Of a stretch of DNA of 64,000 nucleotides, positions 7,361 to 16,014 are shown one piece after another (the first letter of the stretch is position 1; each line of letters begins with the position of its first letter). Origin of the DNA: Mycolicibacterium frederiksbergense (GTDB lineage: Bacteria; Actinomycetota; Actinomycetes; Mycobacteriales; Mycobacteriaceae); NCBI RefSeq assembly GCF_029893345.1, contig NZ_JARXVE010000002.1:124001-188000 (forward strand), given 5' to 3'. Below the pieces are notes generated by a model. The model was not told the origin of the DNA. It made no database searches and saw nothing but the letters and a program-made list of their open reading frames with translations. The translations under genes were made by a program, and so were the position numbers.

Positions 7361-8476
7361 CTACTGTGCCGCAACCGCGGGCGACGGGGCGAAACTCGCG
7401 AGTTCTTTCTCCAGGCCGTAGAGCTTGGCGGCATTGCGCCACAACAGCTTGTCGCGCTGTTCGGGGCTGAACGCGTTCGGCACCTCCGGTTCGTTGAGCT
7501 GCCAATGCGGATAGCTGGAACCGAACATCACCATGTCTTCCTTGCCGGTGAAGCCGAACCATTCGCCGGCGAACTCGGTGTCACCGGGCCCGTCGAGTGC
7601 GCCCTGCACGAAATACACGTGCCCAGGCAGATAATCGCTGGGCATCTTGGGTGCCCACGGGGTCTGCTCCAGGTGGGGACGGCCGAAGCAATCCATCCGC
7701 CACATGAACGGCGTCAACAGATCCGCGGCGCCATCGGCCCAGACGAACTTCAGCGTCGGCGTCCGCTCGAACACGCCCTCGGCGATCATGTTCATCAGGT
7801 GATAGATGTAGTTGAGCGCCATGAAACCCAGGTACTGCTCATAGGTCCGGGTCTTGCCCGACGGGGTGGGCGGGAATTGGATGCCGGCCCCGCCTTCGAT
7901 GTGCACGGCCACCGGGAGACCGGCCTCGGCGGCGGCGTCCCACAACGGCCAGTACTGCGGCTTGCCGTAGAGCTCGCGTGATTGCATCGGTATGCCGATC
8001 TGTACCACGCGCGGGTGGTCCTTGTATTTGTCGAGTTCACGCAGCGACCCGGCGATGTCGTCCGGGTTGACCCGGATGGTGCCGCGGAACCGCTCACCGT
8101 GCTGGTCGTGTTCGAGCCAGCGCGTCACCATCATCGCGTTGTGCGCGGCGGCCAGCGCGGTACCGAGGTGACGGTCGGGCATGATGCCGCGCGTCATCGG
8201 GTGCAGGATCGCGATATCGACGCCGCGGTCGGTGAACAGATGCTGGGCGGCGATGTCGGGATCCGAGCCCGGGTACTGACGGTCGGGACCCTTGGTGCCC
8301 TTTGCATATTCGCCACCCGGTGCGCCGTACCAGTTCATCTCGTAATCGGGAAAGCCGCGGCTGGCGAACGGCTCGTGCAGGAAGTTCTGCCGCAAGTCTT
8401 TATTCGAACCGAAGAAGACGTGCACACTCGCATCGACAAGCGGAACGCGAGTCCCGTCGGATTGCGCTATGGCCAA
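7361..8476 (-). CDS. amidohydrolase family 2 paralogue with altered active site
   Basis: A 371-residue amidohydrolase-like protein. The best start is TTG at 8476 because GGAGGA lies five nucleotides upstream; a GTG at 8515 is possible but has no Shine-Dalgarno. The N-terminal motif is VDASVHVFF, where its neighbour has VDSDVHP, and the C-terminal motif is FGSSYPHW, with Ser in place of the catalytic Asp of YSSDYPHW. It is therefore probably weakly active or structural, perhaps pairing with the intact enzyme encoded next. It is the first gene of the operon and diverges from the acyl-CoA dehydrogenase pair across a 279-bp region with GAGAAY operators. Confidence 0.82.
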   Translation of the reverse strand: MAIAQSDGTRVPLVDASVHVFFGSNKDLRQNFLHEPFASRGFPDYEMNWYGAPGGEYAKGTKGPDRQYPGSDPDIAAQHLFTDRGVDIAILHPMTRGIMPDRHLGTALAAAHNAMMVTRWLEHDQHGERFRGTIRVNPDDIAGSLRELDKYKDHPRVVQIGIPMQSRELYGKPQYWPLWDAAAEAGLPVAVHIEGGAGIQFPPTPSGKTRTYEQYLGFMALNYIYHLMNMIAEGVFERTPTLKFVWADGAADLLTPFMWRMDCFGRPHLEQTPWAPKMPSDYLPGHVYFVQGALDGPGDTEFAGEWFGFTGKEDMVMFGSSYPHWQLNEPEVPNAFSPEQRDKLLWRNAAKLYGLEKELASFAPSPAVAAQ

Positions 8477-8583
8477 GAGTGTCCTCCGATGTCCGTCCGG
8501 AACCGAGCTGTGCACGGGCCAGCGGCGACGTAGTTTCCGCGCCGCGCCTTAGAGGCCAGTCTAGAGCCATATTCTTCGATAGC

Positions 8584-8598
8584 AAGAACATTGTTCTC
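8584..8598. promoter_or_regulatory. operator-like palindrome AAGAAC-N3-GTTCTC
   Basis: A 15-bp inverted repeat, near-perfect (13-bp AGAACA-T-TGTTCT core), 108 bp upstream of the amidohydrolase start. It fits the window-wide GAGAAY-N3-RTTCTC pattern with one mismatch. Confidence 0.55.
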
Positions 8599-8664
8599 AA
8601 CTCGTCCCAGCGCTCCGTTGCAGGTAGTTGCCTGTGTTGGTCGGTTGCCCAGCGTCGTACTGGA

Positions 8665-8721
8665 GAGAATTGGTACTTACTAGAGGAGAATGTCACAACA
8701 TAGAAAGAGAATGTTATTCTC
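8665..8721. promoter_or_regulatory. three phased GAGAAT half-sites with a perfect palindrome
   Basis: GAGAAT occurs at 8665, 8686 and 8707, exactly 21 bp apart and so on the same face of the helix. The last is part of a perfect GAGAAT-GTT-ATTCTC palindrome (8707-8721) that overlaps a TATTCT -10 candidate for the acyl-CoA dehydrogenase gene at 8756. The rest of the 8477-8755 intergenic region shows nothing else clear. Confidence 0.55.
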
Positions 8722-8755
8722 GCTCCAGACGTGACAGTGCAGCAGGAGGCGGCGG

Positions 8756-9760
8756 GTGCTACTCGAATTCGATGCCGATCAGCGGCTATGGCAGGAAACC
8801 GTGCGCGACGCGGTGACCAAGCAATGCCCGGCCACGCTGGTTCGCGAGGTGGCCGAACAGGGTGTCGATCCGGCACCGCTGTGGCAGAGCTATATCGACC
8901 AGGGCTGGACCGAGCTCACTGACCCGGAGAACGCGGTGGAACTGGCCATCGTGCTCGAAGAGCTCGGCCGGGCCACTGATCTGACGCCTTATCTGGCGAC
9001 CATGACGCAGTACGCGCCGCTGGCGGGGGACCGTTTCGACCCGGCCAAGGCCGGTGCCGCGGTGCTTGAAGGTGTGACCGCATACCGCGACGCCGATGGC
9101 TGGCTGCTCAACGGCACCGCCCTGCATGTGCTCGACGCCGATCGCGCCGAGGCGCTGGCCGTGGTGACCGACGGTGGGGTGTTCCTCGTCGACGCGGACA
9201 AGGCCATCATCACCCGGCGTCAGGTCTTCGACCCGGTCCTGCATGTGGCTGAGGTGTCGTTCACCAATGTGCACGTCGACGACACCGACCGAGTGCACGC
9301 TGATACCGAGAAGGCGAGGCATCTGGCTTTGACGGGCATGGCCATCACCATGGTCGGTGCCTGCCAACGAGTGCTGGACCTTGCGCTGGAGCACGTCAAG
9401 CAGCGTCAGCAGTTCGGTGTGGCGATCGGTTCGTTCCAGGCGGTGCAGCACAAGGCCGTCGACATGCACGTCGCCATCGAAAGAGCGCGGGCACTCTCGT
9501 ATTTCGCCGCGCTGACCATCGCCGCCGACGATCCGCGCCGCCGGCTGGCATCGGCGATGGCCAAGGCCGCGGCCGGCGAGTGCCAGGCAGTGGTGTTCCG
9601 GCACGGTCTACAGCTGTTCGGAGCCATGGGCTTCACCTGGGAGAACGACGTGCAGTTCGCGTTGAAGCGAGCCAAGGCCGGCGAGCTGCTGTTGGGTGGC
9701 GCCGCCGAGCACCGCGCGTTGATCGCCGCCGAGTACCGCACGACCTACAGGGGACTGTAA
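8756..9760 (+). CDS. acyl-CoA dehydrogenase, small subunit of a pair
   Basis: A 334-residue FadE-type flavoprotein, shorter than the usual roughly 380, starting at GTG 8756 behind AGGAGG six nucleotides upstream. LEELGRATDLTPYLATM, the central RQQFGVAIGSFQAVQHKAVDM and the late GFTWENDVQFALKRAKA are typical of acyl-CoA dehydrogenases that act as one half of heterotetramers. The stop is immediately followed by the ATG of a second acyl-CoA dehydrogenase. In mycobacteria such alpha2-beta2 pairs (ChsE type, FadE28-FadE29) oxidise CoA thioesters of bulky sterol side chains, so a bulky substrate is likely here. The Glu in GFTWE is a candidate catalytic base. Confidence 0.88.
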   Translation: MLLEFDADQRLWQETVRDAVTKQCPATLVREVAEQGVDPAPLWQSYIDQGWTELTDPENAVELAIVLEELGRATDLTPYLATMTQYAPLAGDRFDPAKAGAAVLEGVTAYRDADGWLLNGTALHVLDADRAEALAVVTDGGVFLVDADKAIITRRQVFDPVLHVAEVSFTNVHVDDTDRVHADTEKARHLALTGMAITMVGACQRVLDLALEHVKQRQQFGVAIGSFQAVQHKAVDMHVAIERARALSYFAALTIAADDPRRRLASAMAKAAAGECQAVVFRHGLQLFGAMGFTWENDVQFALKRAKAGELLLGGAAEHRALIAAEYRTTYRGL

Positions 9761-10936
9761 ATGCAGCTGACATTCGATTCCGACGTCGAGAAGTTCCGCG
9801 CCGAGTTCGCCGCATTCCTCGATGCCAACCTCCCGTCGGAGGCACAGACACTGGAGCGGCCCCGGTCGGTGTCGCATATGCCGCAATGGGCCCGCGACTG
9901 GCAGCGGCTGTTGTTCGACAACGGCTGGCTGCTGCCGGCCCAGCCCCCGGAGTTCGGCGGGCGCAACGCCACCGTGGTGCAGCAGTTCGTCCACCTCGAT
10001 GAGCTGTGCCGCCGCCGGATCTACCACAGCTTCAACCCGCAAGGCGTCAATATCATTGCGGCATCGCTGCTTTCATTTGGCTCCGAGGAGCAGAAGCATC
10101 GTTGGGCGGTGCCGGTGTTGCGCGGTGAAAAGACCGCGTCGCTGGGTATGAGTGAGCCGAGCGCGGGGAGTGACCTGGCTTCGCTGCGGGCCCGGGCGGT
10201 ACTGGAGGGCGATCACTTCGTCGTCAACGGGCAGAAGGTATGGACCTCCGGAGCCCATGACGCCGATTGGCTCCTGACCTTCGTCCGAACCGATCCGGAT
10301 GCGCCCAAGCACAAGGGCATCAGCGTGTTGATCATCCCGACCGACACCCCGGGTGTGGTCTGCCGGCCGTTCGCCGACATGACCGGCGAGGAGAACCTCG
10401 ACTTCAACGAGGTGTTCTTCACCGACGCGAAGGTGCCGGCCGAGAACCTGGTTGGTCCGCTCAACGGTGGCTGGGGTGTGGCCAACGGGTCGCTCGGTCA
10501 CGAGCGCACCATGATGTGGCTGGGCTTCGCCGACCGTATCGACAACATGCTGGCCGACTTCCAGCCGCGCACCGAGTTGGAACGGGACCAGTACGCCACC
10601 ACGATCATGGACTACCAGGCGTTGCGGGCGATGGGGTCGGCGGCGCTGGCCAAGGCGTCGCGCGGCGAGATGGACACCGCTTCGGTGTCGGTGCTCAAGC
10701 TGTTGGGTTCCGAGGCCGAGCGCAACGCGTTCGAGAACGCGTTGACCGCGGCCGGGCCGGACGGACTGATCCATCCGTCCACCTCCGGGCCCTACGAACA
10801 CATGAACCTCGACCACTACTTCGCCAGCTGGTTCGAGCGTTATGCCCGAAGCTTCGGCGGCACCATCGCCGGTGGCACGTCGGAGATTCAGCGCAATATC
10901 ATCGCGACGCAGGTGCTGGGGTTGCCGCGGCGCTGA
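9761..10936 (+). CDS. acyl-CoA dehydrogenase, large subunit of a pair
   Basis: A 391-residue acyl-CoA dehydrogenase with N-terminal, middle and C-terminal domains complete. GMSEPSAGSDLASLRARA and VNGQKVWTSGAHDADW form the FAD/substrate segments, and AGGTSEIQRNIIATQVLGLPR is the C-terminal signature. Its ATG follows the TAA of the partner without any spacer, implying coupled synthesis and a heteromeric enzyme. It introduces an alpha-beta double bond into an acyl-CoA in the cytosol. The gene ends 27 bp from the convergent double-TetR gene. Confidence 0.9.
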   Translation: MQLTFDSDVEKFRAEFAAFLDANLPSEAQTLERPRSVSHMPQWARDWQRLLFDNGWLLPAQPPEFGGRNATVVQQFVHLDELCRRRIYHSFNPQGVNIIAASLLSFGSEEQKHRWAVPVLRGEKTASLGMSEPSAGSDLASLRARAVLEGDHFVVNGQKVWTSGAHDADWLLTFVRTDPDAPKHKGISVLIIPTDTPGVVCRPFADMTGEENLDFNEVFFTDAKVPAENLVGPLNGGWGVANGSLGHERTMMWLGFADRIDNMLADFQPRTELERDQYATTIMDYQALRAMGSAALAKASRGEMDTASVSVLKLLGSEAERNAFENALTAAGPDGLIHPSTSGPYEHMNLDHYFASWFERYARSFGGTIAGGTSEIQRNIIATQVLGLPRR

Positions 10937-10963
10937 GTTCCGCCGCGCGGAGAGGGGGAGCAG

Positions 10964-12310
10964 CTAGCGGGCGATCACGCCGCGCAGACTGGTGTCGCGC
11001 ACGTGAATCAACGAGGCCCTGGTCCCCACCTCGCGCAGAATGTTCTCCGGAATCCACCCCACACCGATGACGGACCGGGCCAGCAATTCGTTCGACGGGC
11101 TGTCGATGTCGATCTCGCCGGCTTTGATCCCCTCGGCGAGAAGCGTTTTGACCTGTTTGAGCCGCTTCGCATACAACCAGCCCGGGTTCGGGGAATCCGG
11201 GGGAGACTGACGCATCCACGCCAGCTGTATCCGGAACTCGTCGCCGAACTGGTCCAGCGCGTTGGTGTTCACCCAACTCAGCGCATCCAGCTTCTCGATC
11301 GTCGTGGAGTCGCTGCGAAGGACATTCGTCCACCCCACGCCGACCTTCTCGCCGAACGACCGCATGATCGCGGCCAGCAGCTCGTCTTTCGAACCGATCA
11401 GCCGGTACACGGTGCCGGTGCCCATGCCCGCCGCCGCGGCGATGTCTCGTACGGTCGTGCTCTCGTAGCCGCGACGGCCGAACTCGGCTCGGGCCACCGC
11501 ACGGATGTGTGCCGCCTTGTCATCGGCCTCGGATTCGCGCTCGTCGGTCCAGGTGCGGACCACGTCGTCGGCGGCGACAAAGGCTTTGGACCGATCGAGT
11601 TCGGCGTCGCTGGGTGGGCGGGTGGCCAGACCTTCGAGCAGAATCCGGCACAGCACGATGGCGACCTTCTCGGCTGCGGCATTGTGCCGCATGACATCGA
11701 GACCCACCTGCAGCATGGTCTGGCAAATCCGGTCGGCGAGCACGGCCAGGTCGACATCGGAGCGGAGGTAGCCGCTCCACCGGCAGGCCCGCAGCGTCTG
11801 CAGCATGGCCGCCAATGTTGCCTCCGGGCGGCGCTGAGCCAGCGCGACGAGTTCCGAATTGGAGCTCGGGCTCTCATAGAACGACATCTGCAGCGCGGCT
11901 CGGTGTGCCACGGCGCATTGCGCGATATCCGAGCCGAGCTCGGTGATCCGGTCGAACGGCGACCGCGGATCGGCGTCGTCCAATCGGTCCTGGGCAAGTT
12001 CGGCGATGTGATCCAGGTCGGAGTGGTACCGCCTAAGCAGTTCCACCAGGATCGCTTCCTTGGACTCGAAGTGGTGGTACAGACTGCCCGGCAGGATGCC
12101 CGCCGAATCGGCGATTTCCTGCAGCGAGGTGCGTAGGCCCGATGTGGCGATCAATGACGCGGCGGTCTGCAGGATCTCGGTGCGGCGGGTGCGGTCCTCG
12201 GCGCCGGCATCTGCTGCGCGACCTGGGGTGCGCTTAAGCGTCTTGCGCTCCCCAGGGGTTACCTGGGGACGGACCACAGCAGCTCCACGATGATTGCTGG
12301 CTCCCGTCAT
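10964..12310 (-). CDS. double-TetR transcriptional regulator (Mce3R-like architecture)
   Basis: A 448-residue protein made of two complete TetR units, about twice the usual length. The first helix-turn-helix is near residues 61-80 (TSLQEIADSAGILPGSLYHH), the second near 283-303 (TTVRDIAAAAGMGTGTVYR). The same layout is known for M. tuberculosis Mce3R, a repressor of an mce operon and lipid genes, and the presence of an mce operon here fits. Two non-identical DNA-binding domains would favour an asymmetric target, and an asymmetric 15-mer recurs upstream of the neighbouring genes. Orthology to Mce3R is an inference. The ATG at 12310 has only a weak ribosome-binding site. Confidence 0.88.
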   Translation of the reverse strand: MTGASNHRGAAVVRPQVTPGERKTLKRTPGRAADAGAEDRTRRTEILQTAASLIATSGLRTSLQEIADSAGILPGSLYHHFESKEAILVELLRRYHSDLDHIAELAQDRLDDADPRSPFDRITELGSDIAQCAVAHRAALQMSFYESPSSNSELVALAQRRPEATLAAMLQTLRACRWSGYLRSDVDLAVLADRICQTMLQVGLDVMRHNAAAEKVAIVLCRILLEGLATRPPSDAELDRSKAFVAADDVVRTWTDERESEADDKAAHIRAVARAEFGRRGYESTTVRDIAAAAGMGTGTVYRLIGSKDELLAAIMRSFGEKVGVGWTNVLRSDSTTIEKLDALSWVNTNALDQFGDEFRIQLAWMRQSPPDSPNPGWLYAKRLKQVKTLLAEGIKAGEIDIDSPSNELLARSVIGVGWIPENILREVGTRASLIHVRDTSLRGVIAR

Positions 12311-12334
12311 AGGATTTGGGTGACCGAAGTTGAC

Positions 12335-12345
12335 CCAATGTTTGG
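12335..12345. promoter_or_regulatory. candidate autoregulatory operator CCAATGTTTGG
   Basis: An 11-bp inverted repeat (CCAA-N3-TTGG) 25 bp upstream of the double-TetR start. Together with its flanks (TGTTTGGTTAG) it partly resembles the 15-mers at 13362, 15124 and 16015 (about 9 of 13 positions). Confidence 0.4.
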
Positions 12346-12387
12346 TTAGAGGCTACCAGAACGGCGGCGCCGACCACGGACGCGCGA

Positions 12388-13317
12388 TCACCCGGTGACG
12401 CCCAGCCGCCCGGCGACGCCGAACACCTCGTCGTAGATCGACTCGGGGATCGTGAACGGCTCTGTCGCAGTCACTTCCGACAGGTGAGCCGCGATGTCGT
12501 CGGCGGTTGGGTTGCTGCCTGGCGGAGCCAACCAGCCGTCGGCCAGACCCACGAACACGCGCGCGAACCGGCCGGCACATGCCGAGAAGTTCTGATGGCT
12601 GAGCCGGCAGGCGCGGCTGGCCAGGTACACCACCAGCGGGGCGACGAGTTCCGGCCGGATTGCCTTGAAGAATTCATTGTCCTCAAGGACTTTCGGATCA
12701 TCGAGGGTGTCCGTGACCATCCGGGAGATGCCGAACGGCAATACGGTGTTGGCCAGGATTCCGTGCGGTGCGCCCTCGAGCGCGATCACATTGGACAGCC
12801 CCACCAGGCCGGCCTTGGCCGCGGCATAGTGCGCTTCCAGGTGCTGGCCGAACAGCCCCGCCGACGAGGCGATGAAGACGAATCGGCCATAGCCCTGGTC
12901 CTTCATCACCCGGTAGGCGGGTTGGGCCAGATAGAAGCCGCCGTCGAGGTGAACGCCCAACATGCGGCGCCAGCCGTCGGCAGACAACTCATCGAACGGG
13001 ACGCTGTTGAAGATGCCGGCGTTGCTCACCACCGCGTCGAGGCGGCCGAACCGGTCGACGGCTGTGCGCACTATCGCCGCGCCGCCATCTGGACTGTCGA
13101 CCGAGTCGTAGGACGCCACCGCGGTGCCGCCCGCGGCGGTGATCTCCTCGACCACCTGATCGGCGACCGCGGTCTCCGCGCCTTCGCCGGCCATCGATCC
13201 GCCGAGGTCGTTGACCACGACAGCCGCTCCGCGCCTTGCTAATTCGATGGCATAGAGCCGGCCGAGGCCGCGGCCCGCGCCGGTCACGACAGCGACCTGG
13301 CCGGTGAAGTCGGTCAT
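12388..13317 (-). CDS. SDR oxidoreductase, MFE-2/17beta-HSD4-like
   Basis: A 309-residue short-chain dehydrogenase starting MTDFTGQVAVVTGAGRGLGR. It has the TGxxxGxG cofactor motif, NAG in VSNAGIFN, the catalytic Ser in FIASSAGLFG and YxxxK in HYAAAKAGL. VVVNDLGGSMAGEG is typical of the dehydrogenase unit of peroxisomal multifunctional enzyme type 2 and of actinobacterial Hsd4A-like proteins, which oxidise 3-hydroxyacyl-CoA or 17-hydroxysteroid substrates. A frame extending upstream to 13968 is antisense to the VWA gene and is rejected. It diverges from the VWA gene with 76 bp between the starts and shares a candidate operator with it. Confidence 0.88.
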   Translation of the reverse strand: MTDFTGQVAVVTGAGRGLGRLYAIELARRGAAVVVNDLGGSMAGEGAETAVADQVVEEITAAGGTAVASYDSVDSPDGGAAIVRTAVDRFGRLDAVVSNAGIFNSVPFDELSADGWRRMLGVHLDGGFYLAQPAYRVMKDQGYGRFVFIASSAGLFGQHLEAHYAAAKAGLVGLSNVIALEGAPHGILANTVLPFGISRMVTDTLDDPKVLEDNEFFKAIRPELVAPLVVYLASRACRLSHQNFSACAGRFARVFVGLADGWLAPPGSNPTADDIAAHLSEVTATEPFTIPESIYDEVFGVAGRLGVTG

Positions 13318-13361
13318 TTGCGCTCCGATGATTGACTGCCGATGCGACCGGACTTTACGGT

Positions 13362-13376
13362 GGAACAGATATTTGG
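13362..13376 (+). promoter_or_regulatory. asymmetric 15-mer GGAACAGATATTTGG, copy 1
   Basis: Located in the 76-bp gap between the divergent SDR and VWA genes. Related copies are at 15124-15138 (minus strand, 14 of 15 identical) and 16015-16029 (12 of 15). A candidate binding site for the adjacent double-TetR protein. Confidence 0.5.
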
Positions 13377-13393
13377 TCAACGAATGGGGTGGC

Positions 13394-15106
13394 GTGCGCG
13401 AAGGCCCGGCGAGCGACAGTCCGGTGAACGGCAGCGGTAGTGGTCCGCACCCGCTGGCGATGCTGGCGTCGGCCTTGGTGGGTCGCACCGTCGCGGTGGC
13501 GGAAGCCGAAGTCGGCGCACCGGCATGGACCGACGGTGTCACGATCTTCGTCGACGGGACCGCGGATGCCGCCGAGCAACTCGACATGGTGGCGGTGCAG
13601 GCATCGCTGCTGGCAGGCGGGGGACTGGCGCCCGACCTGGTCCGCAGACTGCGTCGGCGTCGCGCCTTGGCCAAGCGGTATATCGCCATCGAGGGGCATC
13701 GGGCGCTGTTCGCCAACGACGATCTGTTGCCGCCCCGGGTCCGGGCGCTGATCGATCTCGATCTCGTGGACCGGGTCGATTCGCCGTCCGCATCGCTGGC
13801 GTTGGCGTTGGCGGCCGGCGTCGCCGTCGCCGATCCGCCCGGCAGCTTCGGCCTCATCGACGCGCGCCGGCTGCTGGCCGCGCATCGTGCGTCCGCACAT
13901 GCCGACACCAACGGTGCCCACGTACCGCGTCGGGAGTCGCGCAAGGAGCTGCCCGAGCTCCCGGACACCGATGACTTCGACGACGTGATGGATCCGTTCT
14001 CCAGCCCGGTTGGCGGCGGCGGTTTCGTGGGAAAACTGTTGCAGCGGATGCTGAGTCAGGTGCGCAGGCTCAGCGGTGGCGGAACCCCGGGAGCCGATAG
14101 TCCAACGCATCGATCGCGCAGTGGCACTCGTGGTGCCGGCGCGGTGACGTCCGTCGCGTCATCACCTTCGGACCCCGGCGAGGGTGGCGACGGTGTTGCC
14201 GGGGATGCCGGGACGACCTATCCGGAGTGGGATGTGCACCGTGGGCGGTATCGCGCCGACTGGTGCACCGTGTACGAGGTCGAGCCGTCGAGCGTGGCAG
14301 AGAAACCACTGCCCCGGCCGGATGTGCACGCGCTGCGGCGGCCGTTGACTCGGCTCGGGCTCGGGTTGGACCGCTGCCACCGGCAGACCCAGGGCGATGA
14401 CATCGACACCGACGCCGCGGTGGAGGCCAGGGTCGAACTGCTCGCCGGGTCGGCGCCGGATGAGGCCGTCTACCTGGACAGTCTGCGTCGCCGCCGTGAC
14501 CTGTCGGTGTTGGTCCTGCTCGATGTCTCCGGATCGGCCGCCGAGGCCGGCACATTCGGCCAGAACGTGCACGAGCAGCAGCGGTCCACGGCGGCCGCGC
14601 TCACCATCGCGCTCCATGAACTCGGGGACCGGGTGGCGCTGTACGCGTTCCAGTCGCAGGGCCGCTCGGCGGTGAATTTGATTCCGGTGAAACGCTTCGA
14701 CGAGTGCTTGGATGTACTGGCGATGCGGCGCCTCGCGGCGCTGCGACCCGGCGCGTATTCGCGACTGGGCGCGGCTATCCGGCATGGCACCTCGGTCGTG
14801 ACCGAGAAAGGTGGAACCTCGCGCAGGCTGCTCGTTGTGCTGTCCGACGGGCTCGCCTACGACCATGGCTACGAACGAACCTATGGTGCCGCCGACGCCC
14901 GCCGCGCCCTGGCGGAGGCCCGGCGGCAGGGAATCGGCTGCCTGTGCCTGACGATTGGCGCGGGCACCGATACCGGGGAGCTGAGCCGGGTGTTCGGCAG
15001 TGCCGCGTATGCGTCGATTCCCACGCCGCGACAGTTGGCCGATGTGATCGGGCCGTTGTTCCGCGCGGCGTTGCGCGGCGCGGACCTTCGGCGCCGGGTG
15101 AGGTGA
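13394..15106 (+). CDS. VWA-domain protein (NorD/CbbO/CoxE-like)
   Basis: About 570 residues if started at GTG 13394; the frame is open further upstream but there overlaps the divergent SDR. The C-terminal half is a von Willebrand A domain with an intact MIDAS motif DVSGS at residues 377-381, then SDGLAYDHGYE and GAGTD. The middle (about 190-310) is low-complexity, rich in Gly/Ser/Pro, and probably disordered. With the MoxR-type ATPase encoded next it forms the VWA/AAA+ pair known from NorQD and CbbQO, which activate or load metal into a target enzyme. No classical target (NO reductase, RuBisCO, CO dehydrogenase) is nearby; the client may be another product of the cluster. Confidence 0.85.
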   Translation: MREGPASDSPVNGSGSGPHPLAMLASALVGRTVAVAEAEVGAPAWTDGVTIFVDGTADAAEQLDMVAVQASLLAGGGLAPDLVRRLRRRRALAKRYIAIEGHRALFANDDLLPPRVRALIDLDLVDRVDSPSASLALALAAGVAVADPPGSFGLIDARRLLAAHRASAHADTNGAHVPRRESRKELPELPDTDDFDDVMDPFSSPVGGGGFVGKLLQRMLSQVRRLSGGGTPGADSPTHRSRSGTRGAGAVTSVASSPSDPGEGGDGVAGDAGTTYPEWDVHRGRYRADWCTVYEVEPSSVAEKPLPRPDVHALRRPLTRLGLGLDRCHRQTQGDDIDTDAAVEARVELLAGSAPDEAVYLDSLRRRRDLSVLVLLDVSGSAAEAGTFGQNVHEQQRSTAAALTIALHELGDRVALYAFQSQGRSAVNLIPVKRFDECLDVLAMRRLAALRPGAYSRLGAAIRHGTSVVTEKGGTSRRLLVVLSDGLAYDHGYERTYGAADARRALAEARRQGIGCLCLTIGAGTDTGELSRVFGSAAYASIPTPRQLADVIGPLFRAALRGADLRRRVR

Positions 15107-15123
15107 CCGAATCGGCTATTGAA

Positions 15124-15138
15124 CCAAAGATCTGTTCC
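15124..15138 (-). promoter_or_regulatory. asymmetric 15-mer, copy 2
   Basis: Reads GGAACAGATCTTTGG on the minus strand, 43 bp before the MoxR-like gene. It differs from the copy at 13362 at one position. Confidence 0.5.
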
Positions 15139-15180
15139 GCATAGTGTGCTCGAAAGCGATTCGCAGAGAAGGGGGAAACG

Positions 15181-15981
15181 ATGTCGGTGACGCCTCGCCC
15201 GTATTACATGCCGGTCGCGAACGAGGAGGTGGTGTTCCGTGCGGCGTATCGCCAGGGGTTGTCGATCGTGCTGAAGGGGCCTACCGGTTGCGGCAAGACG
15301 CGATTCGTCGAGGCGATGGCACATGATCTGGGCCGACCGCTGATCACGGTGTCCTGCCATGACGATTTGACCACCGCCGATCTGGTCGGCCGGTTTCTGC
15401 TGCGTGGCGGCGACACCGAGTGGGTCGACGGCCCGCTGACCCGGGCTGTGCGCGATGGGGCGATCTGCTATCTCGACGAGGTCGTCGAGGCCAGGCAGGA
15501 CACCACGGTGGTGTTGCATCCATTGGCGGATCACCGTCGTCAACTGCCCATTGAACGCTTGGGGATCACATTGGATGCCGCACCAGGCTTCTGCCTGGTC
15601 GTCTCCTACAACCCTGGCTACCAAAGTGTGCTCAAGGATCTCAAGGACTCGACCCGTCAACGGATGGTCGCGATCGAGTTCGGCTTCCCCACACCGGACG
15701 TGGAGGAGAAGATCGTCGCCATGGAGGCCGGCGTCGACCATCAATGCGCGGCCGAACTGGTGCGACTCGGGCAGGCCATCCGGCGGTTGGAGACCGCAGG
15801 CCTACGCGAAGTGGCGTCGACGCGGGTGCTGATCGCGGCGGCACGGCTGATTGCCGAGGGCCTGAGTCCGCGCGTGGCCGCCCGGGCGGCGATCGCGGGA
15901 CCGCTCACCGACGACTCGACCGTGACCCGGGGGCTGACCGAAATGATCGACGTCTACCTCCCCGAGCAGTCGCCGGGCTGA
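15181..15981 (+). CDS. MoxR-family AAA+ ATPase (CbbQ/NorQ-like)
   Basis: A 266-residue AAA+ protein. Walker A is GPTGCGKT (residues 33-40) and Walker B is ICYLDE with D99/E100. VVSYNPGYQSVLKDLKDSTRQR carries sensor-1 and the arginine-finger region, matching the CbbQ/NirQ/NorQ group. The ATG is preceded by GAAGGGGGAAACG. It uses ATP hydrolysis, together with the VWA partner, to remodel a client enzyme, typically to insert a metal or remove an inhibitor. It lies 74 bp after the VWA gene and 90 bp before the binding-protein gene, on the same strand as eight further genes. Confidence 0.92.
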   Translation: MSVTPRPYYMPVANEEVVFRAAYRQGLSIVLKGPTGCGKTRFVEAMAHDLGRPLITVSCHDDLTTADLVGRFLLRGGDTEWVDGPLTRAVRDGAICYLDEVVEARQDTTVVLHPLADHRRQLPIERLGITLDAAPGFCLVVSYNPGYQSVLKDLKDSTRQRMVAIEFGFPTPDVEEKIVAMEAGVDHQCAAELVRLGQAIRRLETAGLREVASTRVLIAAARLIAEGLSPRVAARAAIAGPLTDDSTVTRGLTEMIDVYLPEQSPG

Positions 15982-16014
15982 TCATTGACGCTGGCCAACC
16001 GCCCCGTTAGTGTC

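Noticed and set aside
8584..8598. Reading the GAGAAC palindromes as KstR sites
   Set aside because: The KstR motif has AAC-N2-GTT spacing; these sites have a three-base spacer.
13318..13968. Upstream extension of the SDR at 12388
   Set aside because: Would overlap the VWA gene antisense and adds no SDR-like sequence; the Rossmann motif starts right after ATG 13317.
13394..15981. A nitric oxide reductase or CO dehydrogenase operon
   Set aside because: The VWA/AAA+ pair resembles NorDQ and CoxED, but no NorB/C or Cox structural genes occur nearby.
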